This document shows, one piece after another, positions 7,429 to 15,783 of a DNA stretch of 64,000 nucleotides. A model generated the notes under the pieces. The model saw nothing but the letters and a program-made list of their open reading frames with translations, was not told the DNA's origin and did no database searches. Both the position numbers and the translations under genes were made by a program. Position 1 is the stretch's first letter. Every line of letters begins with the position of its first letter. This stretch comes from Tersicoccus solisilvae. GTDB lineage: Bacteria > Actinomycetota > Actinomycetes > Actinomycetales > Micrococcaceae. Location: positions 1 to 64,000 of the forward strand of contig NZ_BMJI01000019.1 in the NCBI RefSeq assembly GCF_014643255.1, read 5' to 3'.

Positions 7429-10400
7429 GAGGGGCTCCTTTCGTCGGAACGGGCGGACGGGACGAGACCGAGGGGACCGGTCACGGTGCCCTCGCCGACC
7501 TCGTCCGACTCGGCCACCGGGTTGTGGAACAGCTGCACCGTCTCCGGTGCGCGGCCCGGCCGCAGCACCTGCGCGCGCCCGACCGGCAGTTGGCGCGCCC
7601 GCAGCCCGTTCAGCAGCACGCCCTCGCCACGGTCGCCGGACATCAGCAGGCCGGTGCCGCCGGAGTCCCGCAGGGCCGTGAAGAACGACTCGTAGATGCC
7701 GCGGCTGGCGCCTCGCACGCGCCGGGTGAGGACGGCGTGCAGGCCGATCTGCGCGCCGAGCGGCAGGTACGGCGTGAGCCGGGAGAGCGGGCCGGTGCCG
7801 CCCGCGGTGAGGATGTCGTAGTCGTCGATGAGCAGCACGACGGCGGGGGCGGTGGCGGCGTGGTCGGCGTCGGCCACGCGCTCGGCGAGCTCGGTCGCGA
7901 CGGCCCCGGCGAGCTGCTCCGCCAGGGCGGCGCTGGGCGCGTAACCCCCGAGGTACTCGTCGGGGATCTCGCCCTCCAGGCTGCGCCGGGGGTCGAACAC
8001 GGCGAAGACGATGTCCTCGGACGTGTACTGCTCCCGCAGCCGCCGGGTGAGGGTGCGCAGCAGGTTGGTCTTGCCGCAGCCGTCGTCGCCGAGCACGAGC
8101 AGGTGCCGGTCGGCACCGCGCAGATCCAGCAGCTCCGGCTCCAGGTCGCTCTCCCGCAGCCCCAGCGGCACGCGCCCGCGCCGTCGCGGCGTCGGGACCG
8201 TGTCCGCCTCGACGAGGGCGGGCAGCACGCGCACGGCCATCGCCCGGTCCTCGGTGGAGGCGGCGACGTCGGCGACCAGGGAGCGCAGCCCCTCCTGCGC
8301 GGTGTCGACGTCGTCGACGCCGTCGATCCGCGGCAGGGCGACGTGCCCGAGCAGCTTCCCGTCGGTCAGGGCCCGGCCGGGCCGGTCCGCGGGGATGGCC
8401 TCGGCGAGCTTCCTGCCGTGCTGGGACTCCGCCGGCTCGCCGAGCCGCAGTTCGATCCGGTTGCCGAAGAAGGCCTGCTGGGCCAGCCGCACCTCGTTCG
8501 TCCGGGTGGAGGTGACGATGACGTGGATGCCGTACCCGCCGCCGCGGGAGATGAGGGCGTGCACGTTGCGCTCGACGTCCTCGAACTCGTCCTGCAGCTG
8601 GCCGTACCCGTCGAGCAGGAGCACGATGTCGGCGCTGGCGACGCCGGGCGCCTCCCCACGGCCGGCGAGGCGGCGCAGGGTGGTCAGGGAGTCGATGCCG
8701 CGCTCCTCGAAGAGCCGTTCCCGGACGGCGAGCATGCCCATCAGCTCGTCCACGGTGCGCCGAACGACCTCGCGGTTGGTGCGCACGGCGACGCCGCCGA
8801 CGTGGGGCAGGTCCTGCAGGGGCAGCAGCGCGCTGCCGAGCAGGTCGACGGCGTAGATGCCGACCTCCGCGGGGCTGTGCGTGAGGGCCAGCGACGCGGC
8901 GAGCGTGCGCAGCAGGGTCGACTTGCCGGACGACGGGCCGCCGACGATGTGCAGGTTGCCGCCGGCGGCGGTGAGGTCGAGCTGCCACAGGCCCTGCCAC
9001 TGCTTGGCGGGGTCGTCGAGCAGCCCGATCGGCACCCGCAGGTTGCCGCCGGGGATGCGCAGGCCCGCGCTGGTGCTCTGGGGTGCTCCGGCGGCCGTGT
9101 CCAGCGCCATCGCGGCGGGCAGCGGCGGCAGCCAGATGGGCTCGACCGCCCGCGGGAACCGGGACAGCACGCCCATCAGCGTCGAGAGCACCGTGGGGCC
9201 CGTGGTGCGGCGCGACGGGCCGGACCCCGGGGCGGCCGCCGCGGCCGCCGGAACGGCCGGCACGTCCGGGGCGGGACCGGCGCCGGGCGACGCGGACCGG
9301 CCGGTGCGCGCCCGTGTGCCGCCGAACGCGCCGGTCCCGGTGAAGGTGTGTTCCGAGACGACCGCCGCCGACGCGGCCGAGGACTCCCCGGCGTCGAGCG
9401 TGGCGGCGTACCGGGGCACCAGCGCCACCGCGGGCTCGACCGCCGCCGGGGCGGCGTCCTCCGCCCGGCGCAGGTCCTCGGCCGGCCCGGAGACGTACCC
9501 GGCCTTGAACCGGGTGTAGGTCGTGGTGTCCACCTTCAGATAGCCGAAGCCGGGCACGGGCGGCAGGTGGAAGGCGTCGGGGGTCTCCAGCACGGTGCGG
9601 CTCTCCGCCTCCGACAGGGTCCGCAGCCCGATCCGGTAGGAGAGATAGGTGTCGAGGCCGCGCAGCTTGCCGCCCTCGATGCGCTGGCTGGAGAGCAGCA
9701 GGTGCACGCCGATCGAGCGGCCGATCCGGCCGATGGAGAGGAACAGCTCGATGAAGTCGGGCCGGGCGGTGAGCAGCTCCCCGAACTCGTCGATGATGAC
9801 GACGAGGTGCGGCAGCGGGGCCAGGTGCTCGCCGCGCTCGAGCCGCTCGCGCCGGTGCAGCTGGTAGTCGGTGATGTTGGCGATGTTCCCGGCCGCCTTG
9901 AGCACCTCCTGCCGACGCTGGATCTCCCCGGCCAGGCTGGCGTACACGCGCTCGATCATCGCGACGTCGTCGGAGAGGTTGGTGATGACGCCGGCGACGT
10001 GCGGGGCGCCCGCGAACGGGGCGAACGTGGCACCGCCCTTGTAGTCGACCAGCACCATGGACAGCACGTCGGGCGCGTGGGTGGCCAGCAGCCCCAGGAC
10101 GAGGCTGCGGAGCATCTCGCTCTTGCCGGAACCGGTGGCGCCCACGCACAGCCCGTGCGGGCCCATGCCGAACTGGGCGGACTCCTTCAGGTCCAGCAGC
10201 ACCGGCCGACCGCGGTCGTCCGGTCCGAGCGGCACCCGCAGGAAGTCGACCTCGGCGCGCGGGGCCCACAGCCGGCGCACGTCCTCCTCGGTGGCGTCCA
10301 CCCGCAGGCCCAGCATGGTGAGGAAGTCGTCGGTGCCGGATGTGCTCTCGTGCTCCAGGGAATCCGCCGACAGGCGCAGTGACGCGAGCTCACGCGCCAG

Positions 10401-11612
10401 CGCGGCGGCCGTGGCGACGGGCAGGGGCGTCAGCTGACCCTCCTGGACGGCGGGCGACAACGGGTCAGCCAGGTGGTTCTCCAGCCGGTAGCCCTCGGCG
10501 GTCTGGGTGATCCGCAGGCCCACGTCCGAGGGCTCCTGGGTGCGCTCGCGCACCAGGTGCAGCGTGGTGATGCCGAGGGAGCCCGGCGTGGCCCGCTTGT
10601 CCGTCAGCGCGAGCTCCCCGGGCAGCTCCCCGAAGGCGTCGGAGACGACGAGCAGTCGCGGCAGCGCGCTCCCGACGCCGGCGCGCAGGAAGTTCTTCCG
10701 CGCCTCGGCGGCGAGCGTGGACCGGGCGTTCAGGTCGTCGGCCAGGACGTCGGTCAGCTCGTCCATGCTGCGGGCGAGCCGGCGCACCGGCCCGGTGGCG
10801 TGCGCGTGCTTCTGGTCGGCCAGGTGCGGCAACCACGTGAGCCAGCCGACGTCGTCGCGCCGGTCCTCGGGCACCGCGGCAGCCAGGTGCAGGTCCTCGG
10901 GCGAGTGGAACGCGGCCGCCTGGATCACGAGCACCCGTGCGACGGCGAGGGTGAAGTCCCGGTCCCCGACGATGCTGACGTTGCCGGCGGAGTCGAGGGG
11001 CACGGTCAACGGCAGGCCGGGGGACGCCTCGTAACGGCGCTGCAGGAGCCGCAGCTCCGAGTCCATGAACGGGTCGGTCTGCTGCAGGGCGCCGGCGGTC
11101 TCGGTGACCGTGATGGGCCGCAGCGGCCGCGTGCCGGTGCCGAGGCGCACGTGCAGGAAGTCCTCGTCGGCCCGCCGCCGCTCCCACAGCCGGGCCGGGT
11201 TGCGGACGACGTCGAACAGGGCGGTCGGCACCGGGTTGCCCTCCTGGGCGACCCGCACCGCCCGCTGCTCGCCGGCACGCAGCTCGGCGCGGGTCCGTTC
11301 GAGGTAGTCCAGGTAGTTCTCGCGCTGCTCGCGCCGTTGCCGCCCCGCCCTGCCTCGCTGGCTGATCAGCATGACGATGGACGCCAGGACGGTGACGATC
11401 ATCATCAACGCGCCGACCGCCGCCAGGCTGGACCCGCGGAACAGCATCATCACGGTCATGGACGCCCCGGCCCCGAGCAGCGGGATCAGGGACATCATGT
11501 TCATCCCGCCGCGGCCGCCCTCCACGGGCGGCGGCGCGTTCAGCACGAACGGCTCGGGCGTGCGCGACGGCGGCGTGGTCCGTCCCGGGCGATGGACGAG
11601 GCGCACGCTCAT
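7425..11612 (-). CDS. eccC: Type VII secretion motor ATPase EccC (fused EccCa-EccCb)
   Basis: 1395 residues from ATG at 11612, the usual size of a fused EccC. Two transmembrane helices lie near residues 37-84. Three FtsK/SpoIIIE ATPase modules follow, with Walker A motifs GATGSGKS (about 490), GGPSSGKS (about 890) and GDDGCGKT (about 1175). The matching Walker B strands are VVIIDEFG, IVLLLDGYG and VVLLIDDYD. In the EccC family the first module powers export and the others bind WXG100 signal sequences. All three Walker A lysines are present here, so all modules may bind nucleotide. It is flanked by 4-bp overlaps on both sides, in one operon with the ATPase and eccD genes. Confidence 0.96.
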   Translation of the reverse strand: MSVRLVHRPGRTTPPSRTPEPFVLNAPPPVEGGRGGMNMMSLIPLLGAGASMTVMMLFRGSSLAAVGALMMIVTVLASIVMLISQRGRAGRQRREQRENYLDYLERTRAELRAGEQRAVRVAQEGNPVPTALFDVVRNPARLWERRRADEDFLHVRLGTGTRPLRPITVTETAGALQQTDPFMDSELRLLQRRYEASPGLPLTVPLDSAGNVSIVGDRDFTLAVARVLVIQAAAFHSPEDLHLAAAVPEDRRDDVGWLTWLPHLADQKHAHATGPVRRLARSMDELTDVLADDLNARSTLAAEARKNFLRAGVGSALPRLLVVSDAFGELPGELALTDKRATPGSLGITTLHLVRERTQEPSDVGLRITQTAEGYRLENHLADPLSPAVQEGQLTPLPVATAAALARELASLRLSADSLEHESTSGTDDFLTMLGLRVDATEEDVRRLWAPRAEVDFLRVPLGPDDRGRPVLLDLKESAQFGMGPHGLCVGATGSGKSEMLRSLVLGLLATHAPDVLSMVLVDYKGGATFAPFAGAPHVAGVITNLSDDVAMIERVYASLAGEIQRRQEVLKAAGNIANITDYQLHRRERLERGEHLAPLPHLVVIIDEFGELLTARPDFIELFLSIGRIGRSIGVHLLLSSQRIEGGKLRGLDTYLSYRIGLRTLSEAESRTVLETPDAFHLPPVPGFGYLKVDTTTYTRFKAGYVSGPAEDLRRAEDAAPAAVEPAVALVPRYAATLDAGESSAASAAVVSEHTFTGTGAFGGTRARTGRSASPGAGPAPDVPAVPAAAAAAPGSGPSRRTTGPTVLSTLMGVLSRFPRAVEPIWLPPLPAAMALDTAAGAPQSTSAGLRIPGGNLRVPIGLLDDPAKQWQGLWQLDLTAAGGNLHIVGGPSSGKSTLLRTLAASLALTHSPAEVGIYAVDLLGSALLPLQDLPHVGGVAVRTNREVVRRTVDELMGMLAVRERLFEERGIDSLTTLRRLAGRGEAPGVASADIVLLLDGYGQLQDEFEDVERNVHALISRGGGYGIHVIVTSTRTNEVRLAQQAFFGNRIELRLGEPAESQHGRKLAEAIPADRPGRALTDGKLLGHVALPRIDGVDDVDTAQEGLRSLVADVAASTEDRAMAVRVLPALVEADTVPTPRRRGRVPLGLRESDLEPELLDLRGADRHLLVLGDDGCGKTNLLRTLTRRLREQYTSEDIVFAVFDPRRSLEGEIPDEYLGGYAPSAALAEQLAGAVATELAERVADADHAATAPAVVLLIDDYDILTAGGTGPLSRLTPYLPLGAQIGLHAVLTRRVRGASRGIYESFFTALRDSGGTGLLMSGDRGEGVLLNGLRARQLPVGRAQVLRPGRAPETVQLFHNPVAESDEVGEGTVTGPLGLVPSARSDERSPS

Positions 11613-12607
11613 CGGGCCGCGCTCCCGGGACCGGGCCCGCCGCCGGTGCCGGCTCCCGGCGTGGCGGTGGTGACCGGGACGCCGGCGATGGCGGTCCTGA
11701 CCAGGGCGGAGGCCAGCGCCGTGGCCTGCAGCCGGGTGCTGCGGGCCAGCAGCGCCAGGTCGAACTCGACACCGGCGGCCAGGTGGCGGTCGTGGCGCAG
11801 GGGCAGCGCCGGCACGCCGTCGTGGTCGAGCTGCCGCGCCTCGGCGTCGACGTCCAGACCCGCGCCCGGCTGGACGTCCACGAGGACGGTGAGCAGCGGG
11901 GGTGACGCCGGCCCGGCGGCCAGGGTCCCGGCCAGCCAGCGGGCGTCGTCGAGCCCGGCGACGGTGCACGGGGCGACCTGCAGCAGCGCGTGGGCCCCCG
12001 CGAACCCGGCGGGCGAGCCCGCCGTGGCGGCCGGGTCGCCGTGGAGGACGGGCGCGTCCACCAGCGTCACCGCGCAGAACCGGGAGGCGGCGACGACGAG
12101 GTCCTCGAGCGCGCCGTCGGCGGCGCTCGCCGATGCGGCCCACAGGTTGCGCCCGGCGGGGGCCAGGGCACCGGTGAGGTCGGCCACCGAGGCGGGCACC
12201 CGCCCGGCCGCGTCGAGGACCTCGCGCGCGGGGGGCAGCGCGCGGTCGGGGGCCAGCCGCAGTGCCAGCGTGCCGCGGGCACCGGCGGCGTCGAGCACGG
12301 TCACGGGGTCGGTCCGCAGGGCACCGATGACGCGGGCGAGCAGCGCCGCCGTCGTGGTCCGCCCGGAACCGCCGCGCGTGCCGATCACGGCCACGCGCCG
12401 GCCCGTGGTCACGGCACCCTGGACGCCCGCGGCCGCCTCGGTGAGCTGCTGCGGATAGGGGTCGGCGGTGACGATTCCCGTCACCTGCCGGACGGCGCGC
12501 GCGGCCCAGCTCTCGCCGGGAGTGCCGCGCAGGCGCCGCCGCTGCTGGTCGCGAACCGACTCGAAGTCGCCGTGGATGTCCGACGGGACACCGGTGTGCG
12601 TGCTCAT
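11609..12607 (-). CDS. MinD/ParA-type ATPase of the T7SS (EspI-like)
   Basis: 332 residues from ATG at 12607, with a GGGGAA ribosome site. A deviant P-loop, GTRGGSGRTTT (about residues 75-85), has Arg where the Walker A Lys-Thr lysine normally sits. The fold otherwise follows SIMIBI ATPases (VTVLDAAG, VTLVDAP). Mycobacterial EspI-type proteins are similar. It lies between eccD and eccC, with a 4-bp overlap into eccC. It probably regulates or positions the secretion complex. Whether the Arg variant still hydrolyses ATP cannot be judged from sequence alone. Confidence 0.85.
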   Translation of the reverse strand: MSTHTGVPSDIHGDFESVRDQQRRRLRGTPGESWAARAVRQVTGIVTADPYPQQLTEAAAGVQGAVTTGRRVAVIGTRGGSGRTTTAALLARVIGALRTDPVTVLDAAGARGTLALRLAPDRALPPAREVLDAAGRVPASVADLTGALAPAGRNLWAASASAADGALEDLVVAASRFCAVTLVDAPVLHGDPAATAGSPAGFAGAHALLQVAPCTVAGLDDARWLAGTLAAGPASPPLLTVLVDVQPGAGLDVDAEARQLDHDGVPALPLRHDRHLAAGVEFDLALLARSTRLQATALASALVRTAIAGVPVTTATPGAGTGGGPGPGSAAR

Positions 12608-12615
12608 CGTTCCCC

Positions 12616-13938
12616 TTACCCGAAGCTCGTCAGCAGTTGAGCGAACACGCCGAACAGCCCGACGGCCAGCGGCACCGAGGCGAGGATCAGCAGCGTCTCG
12701 GCGCGGTTGCCGTTCTGCCGCAACTGGGCCAGCACGTGCGCGGGCGCCCGGACCAGCAGGCCGGTCAGGATGCCGGCGACCACCAGCGCGAGGGCCGCGA
12801 CGGCGAGCCAGCGCAGCGCCGTCCCGCGGCCGAGCAGGTCCAGGACCAGGGCGACGAGGCCGGTGAGGGCCGCCGCGTAGAGCGCGGTCCGCTGGGCGGC
12901 GAGCGGGAACGACCGGGCCCGCAGGGCCGTGGCCGCGGTCAGCACGGCGAGCAGCAGCAGCCCCCACACCGGTTCGCGACGTTCGGAGCCGAGCAGCCAC
13001 AGGGCGGCGCCCAGACTGACGGCGCAGATCACCGTGCCCATGGTCAGCGAGCGATGCGCCGACGCGATGGCGGCGACGGCGTCGGTGCGGCGCAGGGTGC
13101 CGCCGGCGGCACGCCGGTCGTCGAGCGCGGCGAGCCCCGACCCGGACAGGGCGATCCTGGGCACGAGGCCCAGCACCAGCAGGGTGACGATGCCCATGAT
13201 CGCCCCGGCCCGCGGCGGCGTCGCCGTCCACACCCAGATCAGCCCCCACAGGGCCGCGAGCACGGTGAGGGTGAGGGCGCCGCCGAGGTACACGGCACGG
13301 GTGGGCGAGACCAGGGTCAGCAGCAGCAGGACGACGAGGGCGAGGCCGATCAGCCCGAGGGCGTGCAGCGCCGGCGTCGCCGGCAGCAGCAGGATGCCGA
13401 GCGCCCCGGCCGCGACCCCGGCGCCGAGCAGCAGGGCACCCGCGATCCGGGTCGCCGGTCGCGGCAGCGCGGCGGTTCCCGCGGCCAGGGCGACGGCGCC
13501 GCCGAGCAGGGGCAGCAGCCCGGGCGGGGAGGCGAGCGGGGACAGCACCCACAGCACCCCGGCGAGCAGCAGGGCACCGGCGACGGCCGCGACGGAGGAC
13601 CGCCAGGCCGGCGTCCACACCCCGCCCATCGCGTCGGTGCGCTCGACGACGGCGTCGGTGACGTCGTAGATCACCGGGGGCGGCGGGGCGTCGGCGCGGT
13701 CCACGAGGGTCAGGACGGCGCCGTCGAGCACCTGCGCCTGCTCGAGGGTGCCGTCGGCGGGCAGGGTGGTCCCGGTCCCGGTGACCAGCAGCTTCTCGGC
13801 GGCCCGGCCGCGGGCCGGCTCCTCGAGCAGGTCCAGCACGCGGGGGACCAGGGCCCCGATCGGGTGGTCGGAGGGCAGCAGCAGGTCGGCGTGCCGATGA
13901 CTGCCGAGCACGGTGACCCGGGTGAGATCCGTGGCCAT
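12616..13938 (-). CDS. eccD: Type VII secretion integral membrane protein EccD
   Basis: 440 residues from ATG at 13938. The N-terminal roughly 85 residues form a YukD/ubiquitin-like domain (LTRVTVLGSHRHADLLLPSD). The rest is very hydrophobic, with about 11 transmembrane helices separated by short Arg-rich loops. This is the EccD layout of a cytosolic ubiquitin fold plus a membrane barrel. It lies upstream of the MinD-like ATPase in the same minus-strand operon and follows the 121-residue membrane protein by 2 bp. Confidence 0.93.
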   Translation of the reverse strand: MATDLTRVTVLGSHRHADLLLPSDHPIGALVPRVLDLLEEPARGRAAEKLLVTGTGTTLPADGTLEQAQVLDGAVLTLVDRADAPPPPVIYDVTDAVVERTDAMGGVWTPAWRSSVAAVAGALLLAGVLWVLSPLASPPGLLPLLGGAVALAAGTAALPRPATRIAGALLLGAGVAAGALGILLLPATPALHALGLIGLALVVLLLLTLVSPTRAVYLGGALTLTVLAALWGLIWVWTATPPRAGAIMGIVTLLVLGLVPRIALSGSGLAALDDRRAAGGTLRRTDAVAAIASAHRSLTMGTVICAVSLGAALWLLGSERREPVWGLLLLAVLTAATALRARSFPLAAQRTALYAAALTGLVALVLDLLGRGTALRWLAVAALALVVAGILTGLLVRAPAHVLAQLRQNGNRAETLLILASVPLAVGLFGVFAQLLTSFG

Positions 13939-13940
13939 GG

Positions 13941-14306
13941 TCAGAGGACCTCCATCGTCGGGGCGGAGGGCGCCGGGAGGGGCGGGAGCAGGACGCGAAC
14001 GGTGCGGGTGCGGTCCGGTGCGGGCGCGCCCTGGCGCTGCTTGTCCAGTTCCTGCTGGCGCTGCTGCTGTTCCTGCTCCTGTTGCTGCTGCTTGGCGCTC
14101 TGCTCGGCCAGCAGGTTCGCCACGAAGGAGTAGCCGACGCATACCGCCGCGACGAGGGCCGCCACGGCGACGCTGTAGAAGAAGGTGCGCACGCCGTCGG
14201 ACCAGCGGCGCTGCAGCGGGTTGCTCCCGTACAGCAGCGCCGTCTGCAGGCGATTGCGTCGGACGGCGACGGACTCGATGAGCTGGCTGTCGTAGTCGGC
14301 GGCCAC
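13941..14306 (-). CDS. Small single-span T7SS membrane protein, EccB N-terminus-like
   Basis: 121 residues from GTG at 14306, preceded by AAGGAG. It has a basic, helical N-terminus (VAVRRNRLQTALLYG), one transmembrane helix (42-64), a Gln/Glu-rich coiled coil (69-90) and a Pro-rich tail. The topology and the N-terminal region resemble the cytosolic-plus-membrane anchor of EccB without its large periplasmic domain. It is the first gene of the secretion operon, directly before eccD. It may be a minimal EccB substitute. Homology is suggestive only. Confidence 0.7.
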   Translation of the reverse strand: MAADYDSQLIESVAVRRNRLQTALLYGSNPLQRRWSDGVRTFFYSVAVAALVAAVCVGYSFVANLLAEQSAKQQQQEQEQQQRQQELDKQRQGAPAPDRTRTVRVLLPPLPAPSAPTMEVL

Positions 14307-14469
14307 CGATCTCCTTCCCCCAGGGACGCTCGGTCGGCACCATCCTTCCATCCCGGCGAGCCACGAGGGGACCATCCGCGGTGATCGGGATGGGTAGTTC
14401 TCCCCATGCCCGGTGGTTGTGCTGCGCGATCGGTTCCGATTCCATGGGAGGGAGCGTTGAGAACGGCAT

Positions 14470-14486
14470 GGGATCGACCGGATCCC
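14470..14486 (+). promoter_or_regulatory. Perfect inverted repeat in the T7SS divergent promoter region
   Basis: GGGATC-N5-GATCCC lies about 28 bp upstream of the first WXG100 start, in the 207-bp divergent region (14307-14513) between the eccD operon and the substrate genes. It could be an operator. No convincing -10/-35 pair could be fixed nearby. Confidence 0.35.
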
Positions 14487-14513
14487 GCCACCACCTGAAG
14501 GGGGAAATCGGAC

Positions 14514-14855
14514 ATGAGCATGAAGTTCGACATGGGGACGCAGACCCTGAGCACGCTGACCAACCAGACGAGCACCAACAGTGAGGACCTCGGATCCCTG
14601 GTCCGCAAGCTGGTGGCCGACGTCGCGCCGCTGGAGGGCAAGTTCAACGGCTCCGGCCGCGCGCGCTTCGACGATTTCAAGAGCCGCACCGACGAGATCG
14701 CCAACGAGCTGAACAACTCGCTCGGCGCCATCCTCGAGGGCCAGTCCGGAATGGATCTCGCCTTCCAGACCGGCGACCAGGAGACCGCGGACAACGCCGC
14801 GCAGGCGGGCAGCTCGGCAGACTTCGCCGCTGCCGACTTCAAGTCGCGCCGCTGA
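14514..14855 (+). CDS. WXG100-like small secreted protein (EsxA/B type), FNG variant
   Basis: 113 residues from ATG 14514, with an AAGGGGGAAA ribosome site. It is all-helical with no signal peptide. The size and helix-turn-helix pattern fit WXG100, but the turn reads GKFNGSGRARFDDF, so Phe-Asn-Gly replaces Trp-x-Gly. The tail (SSADFAAADFKSRR) lacks a clear YxxxD/E export motif. It is the first substrate gene diverging from the eccD operon, 68 bp before a second small helical protein, with which it probably forms the exported heterodimer. Confidence 0.85.
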   Translation: MSMKFDMGTQTLSTLTNQTSTNSEDLGSLVRKLVADVAPLEGKFNGSGRARFDDFKSRTDEIANELNNSLGAILEGQSGMDLAFQTGDQETADNAAQAGSSADFAAADFKSRR

Positions 14856-14923
14856 CCGGCACCACACCAGCCACCACAGTCATCCGGCGGGCGTCCGACC
14901 CGCCGTCACGAGGGGAAAGAATC

Positions 14924-15226
14924 ATGTTGGATCGCATCTCTTACGACACCGGCGTCTCCACGTCCGTCCAGGGCGACATCCAGTCCACCATCGGTCGGCT
15001 CGAGACGCTGATCGCCGCGCGTGAGCGGGACGTCGCCACGGCGATGGCCGACTTCCAGGCGGATGGCGTCTCCGACGACTACCACAACGTCGAGCAGCGC
15101 TGGAAGAACGCCGCCGGCGAGGTCAAGAACATCATCCTGCTGGTCAAGCAGACCCTGGGCCTGAACGACGAGACGGCCGCGCAGGCCGGCGTCAAGGCGA
15201 GGAATTCGGTCAACAACATCGGCTGA
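14924..15226 (+). CDS. Second WXG100-like small secreted protein
   Basis: 100 residues from ATG 14924 (ribosome site GAGGGGAAAG). It is predicted all-helical with no signal peptide. The mid-protein segment (MADFQADGVSDDYHNVEQRW) matches the turn region of WXG100-like proteins and includes a YHNVE string that fits YxxxD/E, although it lies at 53-57 rather than near the C-terminus. Its placement beside the FNG variant makes the two a likely EsxA/EsxB-type pair. Confidence 0.8.
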   Translation: MLDRISYDTGVSTSVQGDIQSTIGRLETLIAARERDVATAMADFQADGVSDDYHNVEQRWKNAAGEVKNIILLVKQTLGLNDETAAQAGVKARNSVNNIG

Positions 15227-15341
15227 GCCGCTCCACAGCGCTGCCGGGCCGGGCGTCGTCGACGCCGGCCCGACGCGCAGCGCTCACCGACTGGTCCACG
15301 CGCCGGCGCCCGTCGCCGGCCGGTATCCGCAGGAGTGAAGC

Positions 15342-15719
15342 ATGTCCTTCGACGTGTCCACCAGCGCCGTGGTGGGAGTCCTCAACGAGGTCAACGGCGT
15401 GTACACGACGTACGAGAAGCTCGTCACCGGCTTCGGCGAGGCGGTGAGCGCGCTGGCGACGGCCACCAAGGCCGAGCCGATCGGCACCGCGCTGCAGGGC
15501 GCCTCCGAGAAGGCCTTCAGCCCGGACATCACCAACGTCGTGGGACGCACCGGCACCGCGCTGAGCGCGGTGAACCAGGTGGTCACCATCCTCACCGACG
15601 CGGACTCGACGATGTCCCAGACGGCGCGCGAGCAGGCAGCCAGCGCCCAGCAGGCCAAGGCCGACGACGCTCCGGGCGCCACCACTGGATCCGGGCACAC
15701 GCCGCGCAACGCGCGATGA
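15342..15719 (+). CDS. DUF6507-like T7SS-associated helical protein
   Basis: 125 residues from ATG 15342 with an AGGAG ribosome site. Helical regions run through 1-100, and a disordered tail ends TPRNAR. The pattern (short N-terminal strand, GVLNEVNGVY, late TLTDADSTMSQTAREQA) resembles DUF6507 proteins, which accompany polymorphic toxins in actinobacteria. It ends 16 bp before the toxin-1 start. Its last codons are duplicated upstream of toxin 2, which ties it physically to the toxin module. It may be a targeting partner for the toxins. Confidence 0.7.
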   Translation: MSFDVSTSAVVGVLNEVNGVYTTYEKLVTGFGEAVSALATATKAEPIGTALQGASEKAFSPDITNVVGRTGTALSAVNQVVTILTDADSTMSQTAREQAASAQQAKADDAPGATTGSGHTPRNAR

Positions 15720-15783
15720 TGCAGGGGGAGTGCTCGTGAGTTATGACATTGCGGCGTTCGAGAAGAATCTGCCGGATCCGGAG
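15697..15783 (+). repeat. 87-bp sequence identical to 19446-19532 (toxin module boundary)
   Basis: It spans the last codons of the DUF6507-like gene, the ribosome site (GGGGGAG), the GTG start and the first codons of toxin 1. The identical 87 bp lies at 19446-19532 before toxin 2. Strong similarity continues through about the next 1.3 kb of both toxin genes. Confidence 0.9.
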
